From Niveispirillum lacus (GTDB lineage: Bacteria > Pseudomonadota > Alphaproteobacteria > Azospirillales > Azospirillaceae), in assembly GCF_002251795.1 (NCBI RefSeq), contig NZ_NOXU01000032.1, positions 558,001-622,000 on the forward strand: a DNA stretch of 64,000 nucleotides, written 5' to 3'. The notes beneath the pieces were generated by a model, which saw only the letters and a list, made by a program, of their open reading frames with translations, was not told the DNA's origin and made no database searches. Made by a program: the position numbers and the translations under genes. Positions 10,781 to 19,829 of the stretch are shown in pieces (the stretch's first letter is position 1; the number at the start of each line of letters is the position of its first letter).

Positions 10781-11572
10781 ATGATTGTTAACCCACGACT
10801 GGCAGACTGCATTCCGCCGCCACCGAACAGGAAATCGGAATTGGAAGAGATCAATGTCGGACCGGGAAAGTTGCTGATCAAGGAAGGCGACGGGTCGGGC
10901 GATGCGTTCTTGATCACCAGCGGCCGCGTGGAGGTATTCCGGGCTGTCAACGGCACCAAACACCGGCTGGCCACGCTGGGACCGGGCGACATCGCGGGGG
11001 AGATGGGCCTGATTGACAATGCGCCGCGGTCGGCTTGTATCGCCACGATGGAACCGACACGTCTGGTGGTCATCTCGCGGGAGTTGTTTGTAAAACAGCT
11101 CCGGACCAGCCCCCCCCTGGTGCGATACGTGCTGCATTCGCTGGTGCGCATGCTGCGGTCCCTGAACGGTATCCCCGCCGACCATGGCGACCCGCTGTTC
11201 GCCGACGAGCCTATCGTGTCGGAGCGCACGCACAAGCTGTTGCGCCGCGATACCTTTGCGCCCGGTCGGGTCATTTTCCGCCGCGGGGATGTCGCGCATG
11301 GCGCCTACCTGATTCAGACCGGTCTGGTGGAAATTTGGCGGGAAACAGCCGATGATCAGGTCCAGGTGCTGGGCCGGGCCGGACCCGGTGCGGTGTTTGG
11401 GGAAATGGCGCTGCTGCGTGATGCCAACCGGTCTGCCAATGTAACCGCCGTCGAACTGACCGTATGCGAGGTAATTCAGCGACACCGGTTTGAGGAACTG
11501 CTGCGCACCGCCCCAACCCTGATCCGTCAGTTGATCGCCGCTTACGTGCAACGGATCGAGCGGTCGGCCTGA
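10781..11572 (+). CDS. Protein with two cyclic-nucleotide-binding (Crp-type) domains
   Basis: 263 residues with two tandem cNMP-binding beta-rolls, about residues 20-130 and 150-255. Phosphate-binding-cassette-like sequences are visible: GDIAGEMGLIDNAPRSA in domain 1 and GAVFGEMALLRDANRSAN in domain 2. Both keep the GE...R(S)A pattern known to hold the cyclic phosphate. There is no C-terminal helix-turn-helix and no catalytic domain, so it is a sensor or regulatory subunit rather than a classical Crp factor. It is divergent from the MBL-fold hydrolase and 108 bp upstream of the first diguanylate cyclase on the same strand. The bound ligand (cAMP, cGMP or other) cannot be decided. Confidence 0.85.
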   Translation: MIVNPRLADCIPPPPNRKSELEEINVGPGKLLIKEGDGSGDAFLITSGRVEVFRAVNGTKHRLATLGPGDIAGEMGLIDNAPRSACIATMEPTRLVVISRELFVKQLRTSPPLVRYVLHSLVRMLRSLNGIPADHGDPLFADEPIVSERTHKLLRRDTFAPGRVIFRRGDVAHGAYLIQTGLVEIWRETADDQVQVLGRAGPGAVFGEMALLRDANRSANVTAVELTVCEVIQRHRFEELLRTAPTLIRQLIAAYVQRIERSA

Positions 11573-11680
11573 AGGACTGACCGGCCCGCCATCCTGTACT
11601 GATGGATAGTTTCCGGATCGGGCATTGTTTGTAGCCCGGAGGCGACTAGGATTGGTCCGTCTTCGGCGGATCAACCCATA

Positions 11681-12886
11681 ATGATGCTTTTGGATCTGAC
11701 ATCACTTTGCCTTGCCAACAGCATGTTGACCGGCGTGTCGGCGCTGGTGCTGTTGTGCATGCGCTGGCAACAGGCCCAGATGCAGGGGGTGGGGTGCTGG
11801 TCGATGGGTCAGGCCGCCTATTCCGGTGGCTTTCTGCTCCTGCTTCTGGTCGATGCGGACCCGGGGCCGCACGCGGCCTTGCCGGGCTTTTTTGTGATTT
11901 TCACCGGTTCTCTGCTGACAAGTTTCGGGTTGCTGCGTTTTTTCCAGGCCGCCGGCACCACCGCACGGCGCTTCCTGGCGGTGGCAGCGTCCATTGTTTG
12001 GACGCTGCTGGTGATAGCCATGCTGATCTGGGACACGACCGGCCCGGTGCTAACCCTGATGCCCGCCATCCAGATCCTGGTCTCTGTCACCAACATCCTG
12101 GTGCTCTGGCATTTTGGGCGTGGGGCCCTGCGTCCGCCGGCTTTGGCGCTGGCGATTGTTTTCACGCTTTGGGCGCTGTTCTGTGTGGTGCGGCTCGGTT
12201 TCATCCTGGTCCACGGCGCGGATACAAGCGTGGCGATGGCGACGCTGCCCAGCGCAGTGCTGGTATCCACCCTGGTACTGACCTGTCACGCATTGGGTCT
12301 CGTCTGGCTGGTCGTTGGCCGGATGCAGCAGCATTTGCTGACCCAGGCCCTGACCGACCCCCTGACCCACGCGCTGAACCGGCGTGGTCTGGAGGAGAGG
12401 GGCCGCGAACATCAATCGCTGGCGGGACGGGGGGGACCTCCCTTCGCCCTCGTCACGTTTGACCTGGACCATTTCAAGCTGTTGAATGACACGCATGGGC
12501 ACATGGTGGGTGACACCGTGCTGGTGCGGGTTGTGGAAACGGTGCGACAGCAATTGCGGCCCTCTGACCTTGTCGCCCGGCTGGGTGGGGAGGAATTCTG
12601 CCTGCTGTTGCCGGGAAGCGCAGATACGGCCGCCATCGCCGTTGCCGACCGGATCAGACGGGGCATCGCCGATCTGGTGATCCCGTCTGTTACCGGGCCG
12701 GTCAGTGTCACGGCCAGTTTTGGGGTGGCCTGGTATGGCCCCCATGGCAAAGACTGGCAAACGCTGCTGGGGGCAGCCGACCAAGCGCTGTATCAGGCCA
12801 AACACAACGGACGCAATCGTGTTGAAACAGCGCGGATTGATCTGGTCACACCAGCGGTCACGCTGCGGTTGATCGGGAGTCGCTGA
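11681..12886 (+). CDS. Membrane-bound diguanylate cyclase (GGDEF) 1
   Basis: 401 residues. The N-terminal half (to about residue 225) is a chain of hydrophobic helices, about six membrane segments, acting as a sensor. The C-terminal GGDEF domain (about 225-390) makes cyclic di-GMP from two GTP. It keeps FDLDHFKLLNDTHGH for metal and substrate binding and the active-site variant GGEEF. The inhibitory I-site RPSD lies five residues before GGEEF, so product inhibition is expected. Start ATGATG at 11681 follows GGCGGA. The next gene is a close paralogue in the same order. What the sensor part detects is unknown. Confidence 0.92.
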   Translation: MMLLDLTSLCLANSMLTGVSALVLLCMRWQQAQMQGVGCWSMGQAAYSGGFLLLLLVDADPGPHAALPGFFVIFTGSLLTSFGLLRFFQAAGTTARRFLAVAASIVWTLLVIAMLIWDTTGPVLTLMPAIQILVSVTNILVLWHFGRGALRPPALALAIVFTLWALFCVVRLGFILVHGADTSVAMATLPSAVLVSTLVLTCHALGLVWLVVGRMQQHLLTQALTDPLTHALNRRGLEERGREHQSLAGRGGPPFALVTFDLDHFKLLNDTHGHMVGDTVLVRVVETVRQQLRPSDLVARLGGEEFCLLLPGSADTAAIAVADRIRRGIADLVIPSVTGPVSVTASFGVAWYGPHGKDWQTLLGAADQALYQAKHNGRNRVETARIDLVTPAVTLRLIGSR

Positions 12887-12981
12887 TCGCTCCACCCCAC
12901 ACATTGGTATGCTTTATGGAATGGCATTGCCGGGGAAAGAGATTGGTGTAGCATCGCTGCCCACACAATATTGGGTTGCCG

Positions 12982-14136
12982 ATGCTGCCTCCCCTGGACC
13001 TTGCCACCATTTTTGCGACCAACAGCGCGATTGCGGCTGTGACGGCCCTGGTGCTGAGCGTGCTGCGGCGCAATCAGCCGGCCATCAATGGTATCGGCTC
13101 TTGGGCGACGGGGCAGGCGGCCTATGCGGTCGGCTTCCTGCTGCTTTATCTGTCGATGGCGGATGCGTTTCAGCGCTCAGCCCTACTGGGCTTTTTCTTC
13201 AGCTTTGCTGGCGCCTTGTTTACCAGCCTCGGTTTCCACCGATTTCTGGGACTGGCCCCCTGGGCGACGCGGGTGGCGGCGAGTGTATTTTTGGCGGTGC
13301 TGGTCCTTCTGCCGCTTCTGTCGCTGACGGAACGGACGGGCCTGATCATTGCAACCACCATCGCGATTCTGGGCAGCACTGCGGCAATGAATGCCTGGCT
13401 TCTGTTTCGCAATGGCCGGGGCGCCCTGCGCCCCGCCGCCATGACACTGGCTGCTCTACACGGATTATGGGCCCTCTTCGCCCTGGGCCGGCTGATTTTC
13501 ATCGCTGCCCATGGGTTTGAACGGCCCGCGGCCATCGCCACGCTGCCACCGGCCATGCTGATGGCCACCGTGATGTTAACCTGCCACGCCCTGGGCCTGA
13601 TCTGGCTGGTGGTGGGACGATTGCAGGAAGACCTGGTGATACAGGCCGCCACAGATCCCCTGACCGGCGCCTTGAACCGTCGCGCCCTGCTGGCCCGGCT
13701 GGATCAGGAACGGGCGCGGGCGGCGCGCGATGGCATCGGTTTTGCGCTGGCCACCTTCGATCTGGATCATTTCAAACAACTGAATGATACGCATGGCCAT
13801 GTGGTGGGCGACGCCACCCTGGTCGGCGTGGTGGAAACGGTCCGGCGTCTGCTGCGCCCGAACGATGCCGTCGCCCGTTTAGGGGGCGAAGAGTTCTGTG
13901 TGCTGCTGCCGGGCGTGGTCGGCGACGATGCGCTGGCGCTGGCCGAACGGCTTCGCGAACAGGTATCGTCTCTTGTCATCAACAGCGCAGCCGGGCCCGT
14001 GCAGGTGGCCGCCAGCTTCGGTGTCGCCTGGTACGGAACCCATGGACAGGACTGGTCATCCCTGCTGAAGGCGGCCGATGGCGCGCTTTACTGCGCCAAA
14101 CGCCTCGGGCGCAATCAGGTGGTGGCAGCGGCCTGA
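12982..14136 (+). CDS. Membrane-bound diguanylate cyclase (GGDEF) 2
   Basis: 384 residues from the ATG at 12982; a TTG two codons upstream is possible. Same build as the preceding gene: a multi-helix membrane sensor to about residue 215, then a GGDEF domain with FDLDHFKQLNDTHGH, active-site GGEEF, and an intact I-site (RPND) five residues upstream. The matching phrases WATGQAAYAVGFLLL here and WSMGQAAYSGGFLLL in the first enzyme, and CHALGL(I/V)WLVVGR in both, show a tandem duplication followed by divergence. The gene ends 16 bp from the stop of the convergent RTX gene. Confidence 0.92.
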   Translation: MLPPLDLATIFATNSAIAAVTALVLSVLRRNQPAINGIGSWATGQAAYAVGFLLLYLSMADAFQRSALLGFFFSFAGALFTSLGFHRFLGLAPWATRVAASVFLAVLVLLPLLSLTERTGLIIATTIAILGSTAAMNAWLLFRNGRGALRPAAMTLAALHGLWALFALGRLIFIAAHGFERPAAIATLPPAMLMATVMLTCHALGLIWLVVGRLQEDLVIQAATDPLTGALNRRALLARLDQERARAARDGIGFALATFDLDHFKQLNDTHGHVVGDATLVGVVETVRRLLRPNDAVARLGGEEFCVLLPGVVGDDALALAERLREQVSSLVINSAAGPVQVAASFGVAWYGTHGQDWSSLLKAADGALYCAKRLGRNQVVAAA

Positions 14137-14152
14137 CACCGTCGCGACAGCC

Positions 14153-16810
14153 CTACAGCACAATATCCGTGGCCGCCAGCGTGGTGACTGCCGTCAGGGT
14201 GATGGCGAAATCAGCAGTGCCGTCGCCATTGATATCCCCCAGCAATTGCAGATCCGCCCCTGCCGCCGCAATGCGCAACTGTCCCGCAACATTGGTGAAG
14301 GCTGCGGCACCGATAAAGGTGAAAGCATTGTCGGCCGGTGTGGAACTGTCGGCATCAATGCCGGAAAGGTCGATCCGGTCGCCGTCGGCCGTGGCAAAAT
14401 CGGCAATGGTCATGGCGGTGGCAACAGGGCTGTCGCTTGCATTCGACAACACAAAGCTGTCAGCCCCCGTACCACCGGTCAGCGTATCCGCTCCCCCGCC
14501 GCCTGTCAGCGTGTCCGCCGCGGCGCCACCGGTTATGGCATTGGCAAGCGCGTTGCCGGTGCCGATAAAGTTGCCGCCGCCAGTGTAGATCAGATTATCG
14601 ACATCGGCCGTCAGACTATAGGAAGTCAAGCTGGTCCGCACCGTATCGGTGCCCTCGCCGGCCGCTTCGACCACCACATCACCGGCATTGTCGACGATGT
14701 AGGTATCATTGCCCAGACCACCGATCAGCCGGTCGGCACCCGCCGCGCCATCCAGTGAATCATCGCCCGCCGCACCCCTCAACGTATCGGCGGCGGCGGC
14801 ACCGGTCAGGATATTGTTGCTGTCATTGCCCGTGCCGGTGAAAGCGGCAGTGCCGGTATAGATCAGGTTCTCCACCTCGGCCGCCAGGGTGAAGGTTGTA
14901 AGGCTGGTGCGGACAATATCCGTCCCCTCCCCCGCCAGCTCGGTGATCGCGGCTGATCCGGCCGTGACGATATAGACGTCATTGCCCGCCCCGCCGATCA
15001 GCACATCGGCACCGCCACCCCCCGTCAGCGTGTCGGCACCGGCTGCCCCGTTGAGCGTATCATTGCCCGTGCCGCCGGTGATGGCATTGTCCAGGCCATT
15101 GCCCGTGCCGGTAAAGGCGCCAACCCCGACAAAGACCAGCGCCTCCAGCTCTGCGCCAAGACTATAGGTTGCCGAGCGTGACCGGACCGTGTCGGTGCCT
15201 TCACCGGCCAGTTCCAGGATCACATCATTGGCATTGTCCACAATGTAGGTATCGTTCCCGGCCCCACCCACCAGGCTGTCTGTGCCGCTGCCGCCGTCCA
15301 GCGTATCGTCGCCAGCCAGCCCGGTCAGCGTGTCAGCACCGGTGCCGCCGCTGATGCTGTTATCACTGCCGTTACCGGTGCCCGTCGCATCGGCCGTGCC
15401 GGTGAATTGCAGATGTTCCAGATCAGCGGCCAGGGTAAACAGGGTCAGGGCCGTCTGTACGGTGTCGATGCCATCTGTTTCCGCGATCACGTCGCCGGTA
15501 TCATCAATGACATAGGTATCATTGCCTTCGCCGCCGGTCAGGGTGTCAGCACCGGCACCACCGTCCAGCGTGTCATTGCCATCACCGCCCGTGATGGAGT
15601 TGTTCCGATCATTGCCGAAACCGCGGAACGTGCCTGCCCCCAAATACAGGATATTATCCTGGGTCGCCGACAGCGTATAGGACGCCGCCGTTGTGTTGAC
15701 GGTGACTTTGCCCGCAGCATCGGTCACGCTGAAGGAATAACCGAAATCCGTGACGTCCAACGACCCGGAAAAGGCCTGAAGACGGAAGATGTAGTCATCT
15801 GTGCCCAGATTGTTGGTGCGTGTCGGCCCCGAGATCAGCAGATAGACCTCTCCCAGATAGCTGAAAAGGCCGGCCGTGTTGGTCTCGTTGAGCGGGCGGC
15901 CCCGTGCGAACAGACCGTTCATCGCCTCATAGAAGGACACGCCCGTGGCACGCACAACACTGCTGCTGACCACACTGTTCACGGCGAAAGGCAATTCGAC
16001 ACTGTCACCCAGCAGGTTGCCACTACCGCCGAAATCGAAATTGACGATCGTATCCATACTGTTGAAGGTCAGGGCGGTTGTGAGGCGGGTATCGCTGCTG
16101 CGGGCCATGACAAAGCGATCACGGCCCGATCCGCCGACCAGGCGGTCAATGCCCGCCCCGCCGATCAGCGCGTCATTGCCGGCCGTCGCCACCAGCGTAT
16201 CATTGCCAAAGCCGCCTTCCAGACTGTCATCGCCATAACCGCCAATCAGGCTGTCATGGCCCGATCCGCCAATCAGCGTGTCATTACCCATCGCCCCATC
16301 GATCGTATCGTTGCCGTCGCCACCATCGATGTAATTCTCAAACCGCTCCTTGATGTCGCCACGCAGAGTGTCTGACCGGCTGTTGTTGAAAGTCTGGACC
16401 TGTACCGGCCCCTGAATGGTTTCCGGTAACAAGGTAAACAGGCGCGGAGCACCGCCGGTCCCACCAGCATCAAAGGCGGTGATGACCGCGTTCAGCTTGT
16501 CCACCGCATAGACGATGACACTATGGGCCTCGATCCTGGTGCCGTTGTTCCAGACAAAATGCAGGATCTCACCGGGCTGAAGGTTGCGGTACATGTAGAC
16601 GAGATCTTTAACCGCCACCGTGCGATAGTCGGACCAGCTATCCAGCCGGTCATCCACCATGGTGACGCTGTCCGTAGACCCGTTGCTGACCCGCTCCCCA
16701 CCCCAGATCATGCCCGCCTGGTTCAACAAATCGCGGAACAGGTCGATCTCGTCAGTCGCAGGCACCCCGGCGGTGATGGCGGCATCAAGAACGCTCTTCA
16801 AGGTCTGCAT
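14153..16810 (-). CDS. RTX (haemolysin-type calcium-binding repeat) secreted protein
   Basis: 885 residues. An N-terminal globular part (about 1-165; GGERVSNGSTDSVTMVDDRL, VWNNGTRIEAHSVIVYAV) is followed by a first RTX block (GGDGNDTIDG, GGSGHDSLIGG). After a beta-rich spacer (about 265-390) come several more RTX blocks to about residue 800. Blocks of GGxGxDxLxGG alternate with a repeated segment of the type GTDTVRTSLTSYSL..ADVDNLIYTG. A C-terminal region follows with FADFAT-like sequence (TIADFATADGDRIDLSGID), typical of type I secretion substrates. No Sec signal peptide. No type I exporter genes are in the window, so secretion would use an unlinked system. Catalytic function not recognised. 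Confidence 0.88.
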   Translation of the reverse strand: MQTLKSVLDAAITAGVPATDEIDLFRDLLNQAGMIWGGERVSNGSTDSVTMVDDRLDSWSDYRTVAVKDLVYMYRNLQPGEILHFVWNNGTRIEAHSVIVYAVDKLNAVITAFDAGGTGGAPRLFTLLPETIQGPVQVQTFNNSRSDTLRGDIKERFENYIDGGDGNDTIDGAMGNDTLIGGSGHDSLIGGYGDDSLEGGFGNDTLVATAGNDALIGGAGIDRLVGGSGRDRFVMARSSDTRLTTALTFNSMDTIVNFDFGGSGNLLGDSVELPFAVNSVVSSSVVRATGVSFYEAMNGLFARGRPLNETNTAGLFSYLGEVYLLISGPTRTNNLGTDDYIFRLQAFSGSLDVTDFGYSFSVTDAAGKVTVNTTAASYTLSATQDNILYLGAGTFRGFGNDRNNSITGGDGNDTLDGGAGADTLTGGEGNDTYVIDDTGDVIAETDGIDTVQTALTLFTLAADLEHLQFTGTADATGTGNGSDNSISGGTGADTLTGLAGDDTLDGGSGTDSLVGGAGNDTYIVDNANDVILELAGEGTDTVRSRSATYSLGAELEALVFVGVGAFTGTGNGLDNAITGGTGNDTLNGAAGADTLTGGGGADVLIGGAGNDVYIVTAGSAAITELAGEGTDIVRTSLTTFTLAAEVENLIYTGTAAFTGTGNDSNNILTGAAAADTLRGAAGDDSLDGAAGADRLIGGLGNDTYIVDNAGDVVVEAAGEGTDTVRTSLTSYSLTADVDNLIYTGGGNFIGTGNALANAITGGAAADTLTGGGGADTLTGGTGADSFVLSNASDSPVATAMTIADFATADGDRIDLSGIDADSSTPADNAFTFIGAAAFTNVAGQLRIAAAGADLQLLGDINGDGTADFAITLTAVTTLAATDIVL

Positions 16811-16895
16811 GAACGCACTCCGGCGGCAAATATTTCCTGGCGCACCGGAACAAAGCCGGCGGTCTGCTCCATTGATGCAAGGGCCGAGCCAGCCT

Positions 16896-17927
16896 TCAGG
16901 TGCCGCGCACCATCAACTGTGCGGCCAGACTGGCCGATGCCGCCTCTTCTCCGTTGATCAGGGAGAGGATACGGCGCGCCAGCAAGGTGCCACCCGCCTG
17001 CCAATCCTGTCGTACCGAGGATAAGGCAGGTGTCAGGCTGGCGCCAAGCGGCGTATCGTCGTAACCGATCACGGATACCATATCCGGAACCGCGATATGA
17101 CGTTTCCGCAAGGCCTGCAGGGCGCCGATGGCCAGAAGGTCGCTGGCCGCCAATAGACAGTCGAACGCACCGCCGCCGCCATCGACCCACTGGGCAATCG
17201 CCGCCGATCCATCTGCAAGGCTGAACGGGCAGGAAATGCCGCCGACCAACTGGCCCCCACCCGCGACCAGGGTATTGCGAAACCCCTCATGGCGCTGGGC
17301 GATGTCGGCGTGGCGGGTGTCGCCGATGAACAATCCCCGCCGACGGCCCATGGTCAGAAAATGCTGCGCCGCCAGCGCCCCCCCTTGTCGGTTATCCGGC
17401 CCGACCGTCACATAATCATGCCCTGGCACTTCGGTTCCCCAGACCACCAGCGGCACGTTGCTGTCGGCCAACAGCGCTGCCGCCTCATCCTGGCGGCCCT
17501 GGCCCAGCAGGATAAGGCCATCCGCTGTCTGCACGGCGGGCGTATGCACCCCGTCGCGGGTGGTCAACAGGACGGCATAGCCGACGCTGGTCAGTTCCTG
17601 GCAGATGCCGCCTATCAGGGCCATGGGGAACGGGTCGGACAGGGGCCGGTCGGGGTTGGGCTTCATCTCCACCACCACAGCCACCATGTTCGACCGTTGC
17701 AGGCGCAGGCTGCGTGCCGACAGATTCAGCTTATAGCCATGTTCCTTGGCCAGCGCCTGGATCTTGGCCCGTGTGTCGGGTTTCACCGTCGGGCTGTCAC
17801 GCAGGGCCCGCGACACCGTAATCTTTGATACCTGCGCCAAATCCGCCAGATCGGCCATGGTCAACCGGCCAGCGGGCCCGGCCTTGGCTTCAGTCTCGGG
17901 TCCGCGGGTGGCGGCGGGCTTGGGCAT
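16896..17927 (-). CDS. LacI-family transcriptional regulator
   Basis: 343 residues from the ATG at 17927 (MPKPAATRG), chosen because the 28 upstream codons do not resemble the family. The helix-turn-helix (about residues 24-70, TMADLADLAQVSKITVSRAL) is followed by the hinge (LNLSARSLRLQRSN) and a periplasmic-binding-protein-like sensor domain. The effector is likely a sugar or sugar-derived compound by family, but no sugar gene is adjacent. The RTX gene starts 85 bp downstream on the same strand. A perfect 22-bp palindrome lies 277 bp upstream of the start and is a candidate operator. Confidence 0.9.
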   Translation of the reverse strand: MPKPAATRGPETEAKAGPAGRLTMADLADLAQVSKITVSRALRDSPTVKPDTRAKIQALAKEHGYKLNLSARSLRLQRSNMVAVVVEMKPNPDRPLSDPFPMALIGGICQELTSVGYAVLLTTRDGVHTPAVQTADGLILLGQGRQDEAAALLADSNVPLVVWGTEVPGHDYVTVGPDNRQGGALAAQHFLTMGRRRGLFIGDTRHADIAQRHEGFRNTLVAGGGQLVGGISCPFSLADGSAAIAQWVDGGGGAFDCLLAASDLLAIGALQALRKRHIAVPDMVSVIGYDDTPLGASLTPALSSVRQDWQAGGTLLARRILSLINGEEAASASLAAQLMVRGT

Positions 17928-18564
17928 CGGGCCTTCGGCAGATGACGGACGGAGATGTCGAGATTGGCACGGGAAGCGATTCTTTCCAAGGGCTTGGCAA
18001 AGTCCCATCACCCAGGCCCCGCCACCAGCTTGGAGGTCCGCACCGAAATGATACGGATATCATGAATGATCAGACGAACCACCCTGCCTGACGCTGGTTG
18101 GTGTCAGCCAATCCCTGGGTCGGCCAGGATGACGATTTGGGGGTCGATGGCGATAGGGGGCCGCGGCGGGCCATCGGCTTCAACCTGTGGCACAGGGACT
18201 TTTATCATTACGGTACCGTAATGATGTCTGGCAACAGGCGGTTCACAGAGCTGGAGGGTTTTTGAAAATCTTAGTTATTACGCAACCGGAATATTCTGCA
18301 CCACGCTGGTTGATCCGCTGCGCAACACCAAGCCTTGGCCGGGTCGGCACCAATGGCGACTTCGCCGATGGTGACCAGCGACCCATGGTCGGTAGGGTCG
18401 CGATGAAAACGCGGCGGGGGATGGCCCCGCACCCAGCGCACCGGGCTGACCGACAGGTTCAGTCCCCTGAGAACCAGCCGCGCCATGCAGGTCCCCCGCC
18501 CGAACGGAAAACAAGTTACGGCCTCCGGACGGGGGCACTCTCATCATCCATAGTCCGGGTGAGT
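17928..18564. other. Intergenic region with a long palindrome and no convincing gene
   Basis: Holds the 22-bp palindrome at 18204-18225 followed by a comparatively AT-rich stretch (18240-18300). On the minus strand, 18271-18486 is open for 71 codons with a purine-rich stretch (GGGGGA) before its ATG. The predicted peptide (MARLVLRGLNLSVSP...) matches no family I recognise and may be the remnant of a lost gene. No other coding signal seen. Confidence 0.5.
18204..18225. promoter_or_regulatory. Perfect 22-bp palindrome, candidate regulator operator
   Basis: Left half ATCATTACGGT is followed directly by its exact reverse complement. Even-length perfect dyads of this size are typical of dimeric repressors such as the LacI family. 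The nearest candidate is the LacI gene starting at 17927. A regulon outside the window is equally possible. Confidence 0.5.
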
Positions 18565-19101
18565 TTACCCTGGCAGTTCCGTCATCACCACCAGCAAACC
18601 CGTCCCCTCCCCCGTTACCTTTGCCACCTCATGCGGACCGACCAGCAGCGCGTCCCAGCGGCTCAAGCCCCGATAACCGTCCTCCAGCGCCAGCAGCAGC
18701 CGCACCGCCGGCACGCCGCCCAGCGCGACCGGCCCGCGCACCCGCGCCACGGAATGGCTGAAACGCCCGCGCCGTGTCATGACGTTCAGATCATGCACCG
18801 GCCCACCGGTCACCAAGGCCTGCATCGGCAGGGCCCCATCAAACGCGAACGGCGCGCTGTCGGGCGTCAGCACATGGCCGTTCAGCGCCAGGGACCCGCC
18901 CGTCAGGAGGGTCAGGGTTCGGTCAATGCCCGGAAAGGCCGAAAAGGGCCCATCCCCATCCACCCGCGCGATGGAGATGCGCCAGTCGAAATCCGACAGG
19001 CCCGCCCCTTCCGGGAAAACGGCCACCGTCGTTGTCTCGCCCCCGCCATTCTTCCAGGGCGTCGATACGCGGGTCGCCGCGCGGAGCAGAAGTCCGCTCA
19101 T
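18565..19101 (-). CDS. hutD: HutD-family cupin protein
   Basis: 178 residues matching the HutD family (conserved near the N-terminus: TPWKNGGGETT; also DFDWRISIARVDGDGPFSAFPGIDRTL). The family is a small cupin thought to modulate histidine utilisation, possibly by binding a pathway intermediate such as formylglutamate. Its start overlaps the hutC stop by four bases (ATGA), so it is translationally coupled as the last gene of hutFCD. It has no enzymatic residues to name with certainty. Confidence 0.9.
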   Translation of the reverse strand: MSGLLLRAATRVSTPWKNGGGETTTVAVFPEGAGLSDFDWRISIARVDGDGPFSAFPGIDRTLTLLTGGSLALNGHVLTPDSAPFAFDGALPMQALVTGGPVHDLNVMTRRGRFSHSVARVRGPVALGGVPAVRLLLALEDGYRGLSRWDALLVGPHEVAKVTGEGTGLLVVMTELPG

Positions 19102-19829
19102 GCCGCAGCCCCCCCGGCACCGGTAAAGCGCGCCACCAGATCAAAGCCCGCCCCCGGAAACACCTGCCGCACATGGGTGATGGGCTGGTCCCCGCGCCAG
19201 GTGCGGCGATCCAGGATCAAACAGGCCGTGCTCTCCTCCACGCCCAGGGCACCGGCCAGCCGCGCGGCGGGCGCGGCGGTGATGCGATGCTCGGCCTCTG
19301 TCCACGGCACATGCGCCAGCAGCCAGGAGCCCGGCGCCACTTCGGTGAAATCCGCCGTTGCGGCTTCTGGCACAGCTTTCAGGCTGATCAACCGTTCCTC
19401 CACGGCAAAGGGCACGCCATCGGCCAGATGCCGGCAGGTCAGCGCCAGCACCTTGGCCCCGCGGGGCGGCCGCATCCGCTCTGGGTCGACTGACGCCGCT
19501 GGTAACACGTCGCGCGACAGCAGTTCCAGTCGGTAGATCTGGCCCCGTCCTGTCACCTCCGCCTGGATATCGGGGATGGCCAGTGCCGCCATATGGATCT
19601 GCGGACGCGACACAAAGGTGCCTGCCCGCCGGCGCCGCTCCAGCAGCCCCGCCTCCACCAGCCCTGACAGCGCCTTGTTCACCGTCATGCGCGCACAGCC
19701 ATATTGCGTCATCAGCTCATGTTCGAACGGGATACGGTCACCAGGCTTCAGGGTGCCGGACAGGATGGCCCCCTCGATATCGGCCCGGATACGGGCATGC
19801 AGCGACAGGTTTGTATCGTCCAAACTCAT
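19098..19829 (-). CDS. hutC: Histidine utilisation repressor, GntR/HutC family
   Basis: 243 residues. Winged helix-turn-helix at about 8-75 (LHARIRADIEGAILSGTLKPGDRIPFEHELM, CARMTVNKALSGLVEAGLLE), then a UTRA ligand-binding domain (about 95-235). In characterised systems HutC binds urocanate and then releases the hut promoters. The start overlaps the hutF stop (ATGA) and its stop overlaps the hutD start, forming a tightly coupled operon. The tandem 17-bp repeat upstream of hutF contains GTATAGAC, the type of site bound by this subfamily, so autoregulation is likely. Confidence 0.94.
   Translation of the reverse strand: MSLDDTNLSLHARIRADIEGAILSGTLKPGDRIPFEHELMTQYGCARMTVNKALSGLVEAGLLERRRRAGTFVSRPQIHMAALAIPDIQAEVTGRGQIYRLELLSRDVLPAASVDPERMRPPRGAKVLALTCRHLADGVPFAVEERLISLKAVPEAATADFTEVAPGSWLLAHVPWTEAEHRITAAPAARLAGALGVEESTACLILDRRTWRGDQPITHVRQVFPGAGFDLVARFTGAGGAAA

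Noticed and set aside
9773-11674. Extension of the MBL-fold gene to a 633-codon frame
   Set aside because: The extra 350 codons overlap the opposite cNMP-binding gene and lack any domain. The family start is at 10624.
14153-15650. Tandem DNA repeats suggesting a satellite element
   Set aside because: They are the coding repeats of the RTX protein.
18187-19536. A 449-codon plus-strand frame over hutD and hutC
   Set aside because: Antisense to two well-supported genes, and composition is not protein-like.
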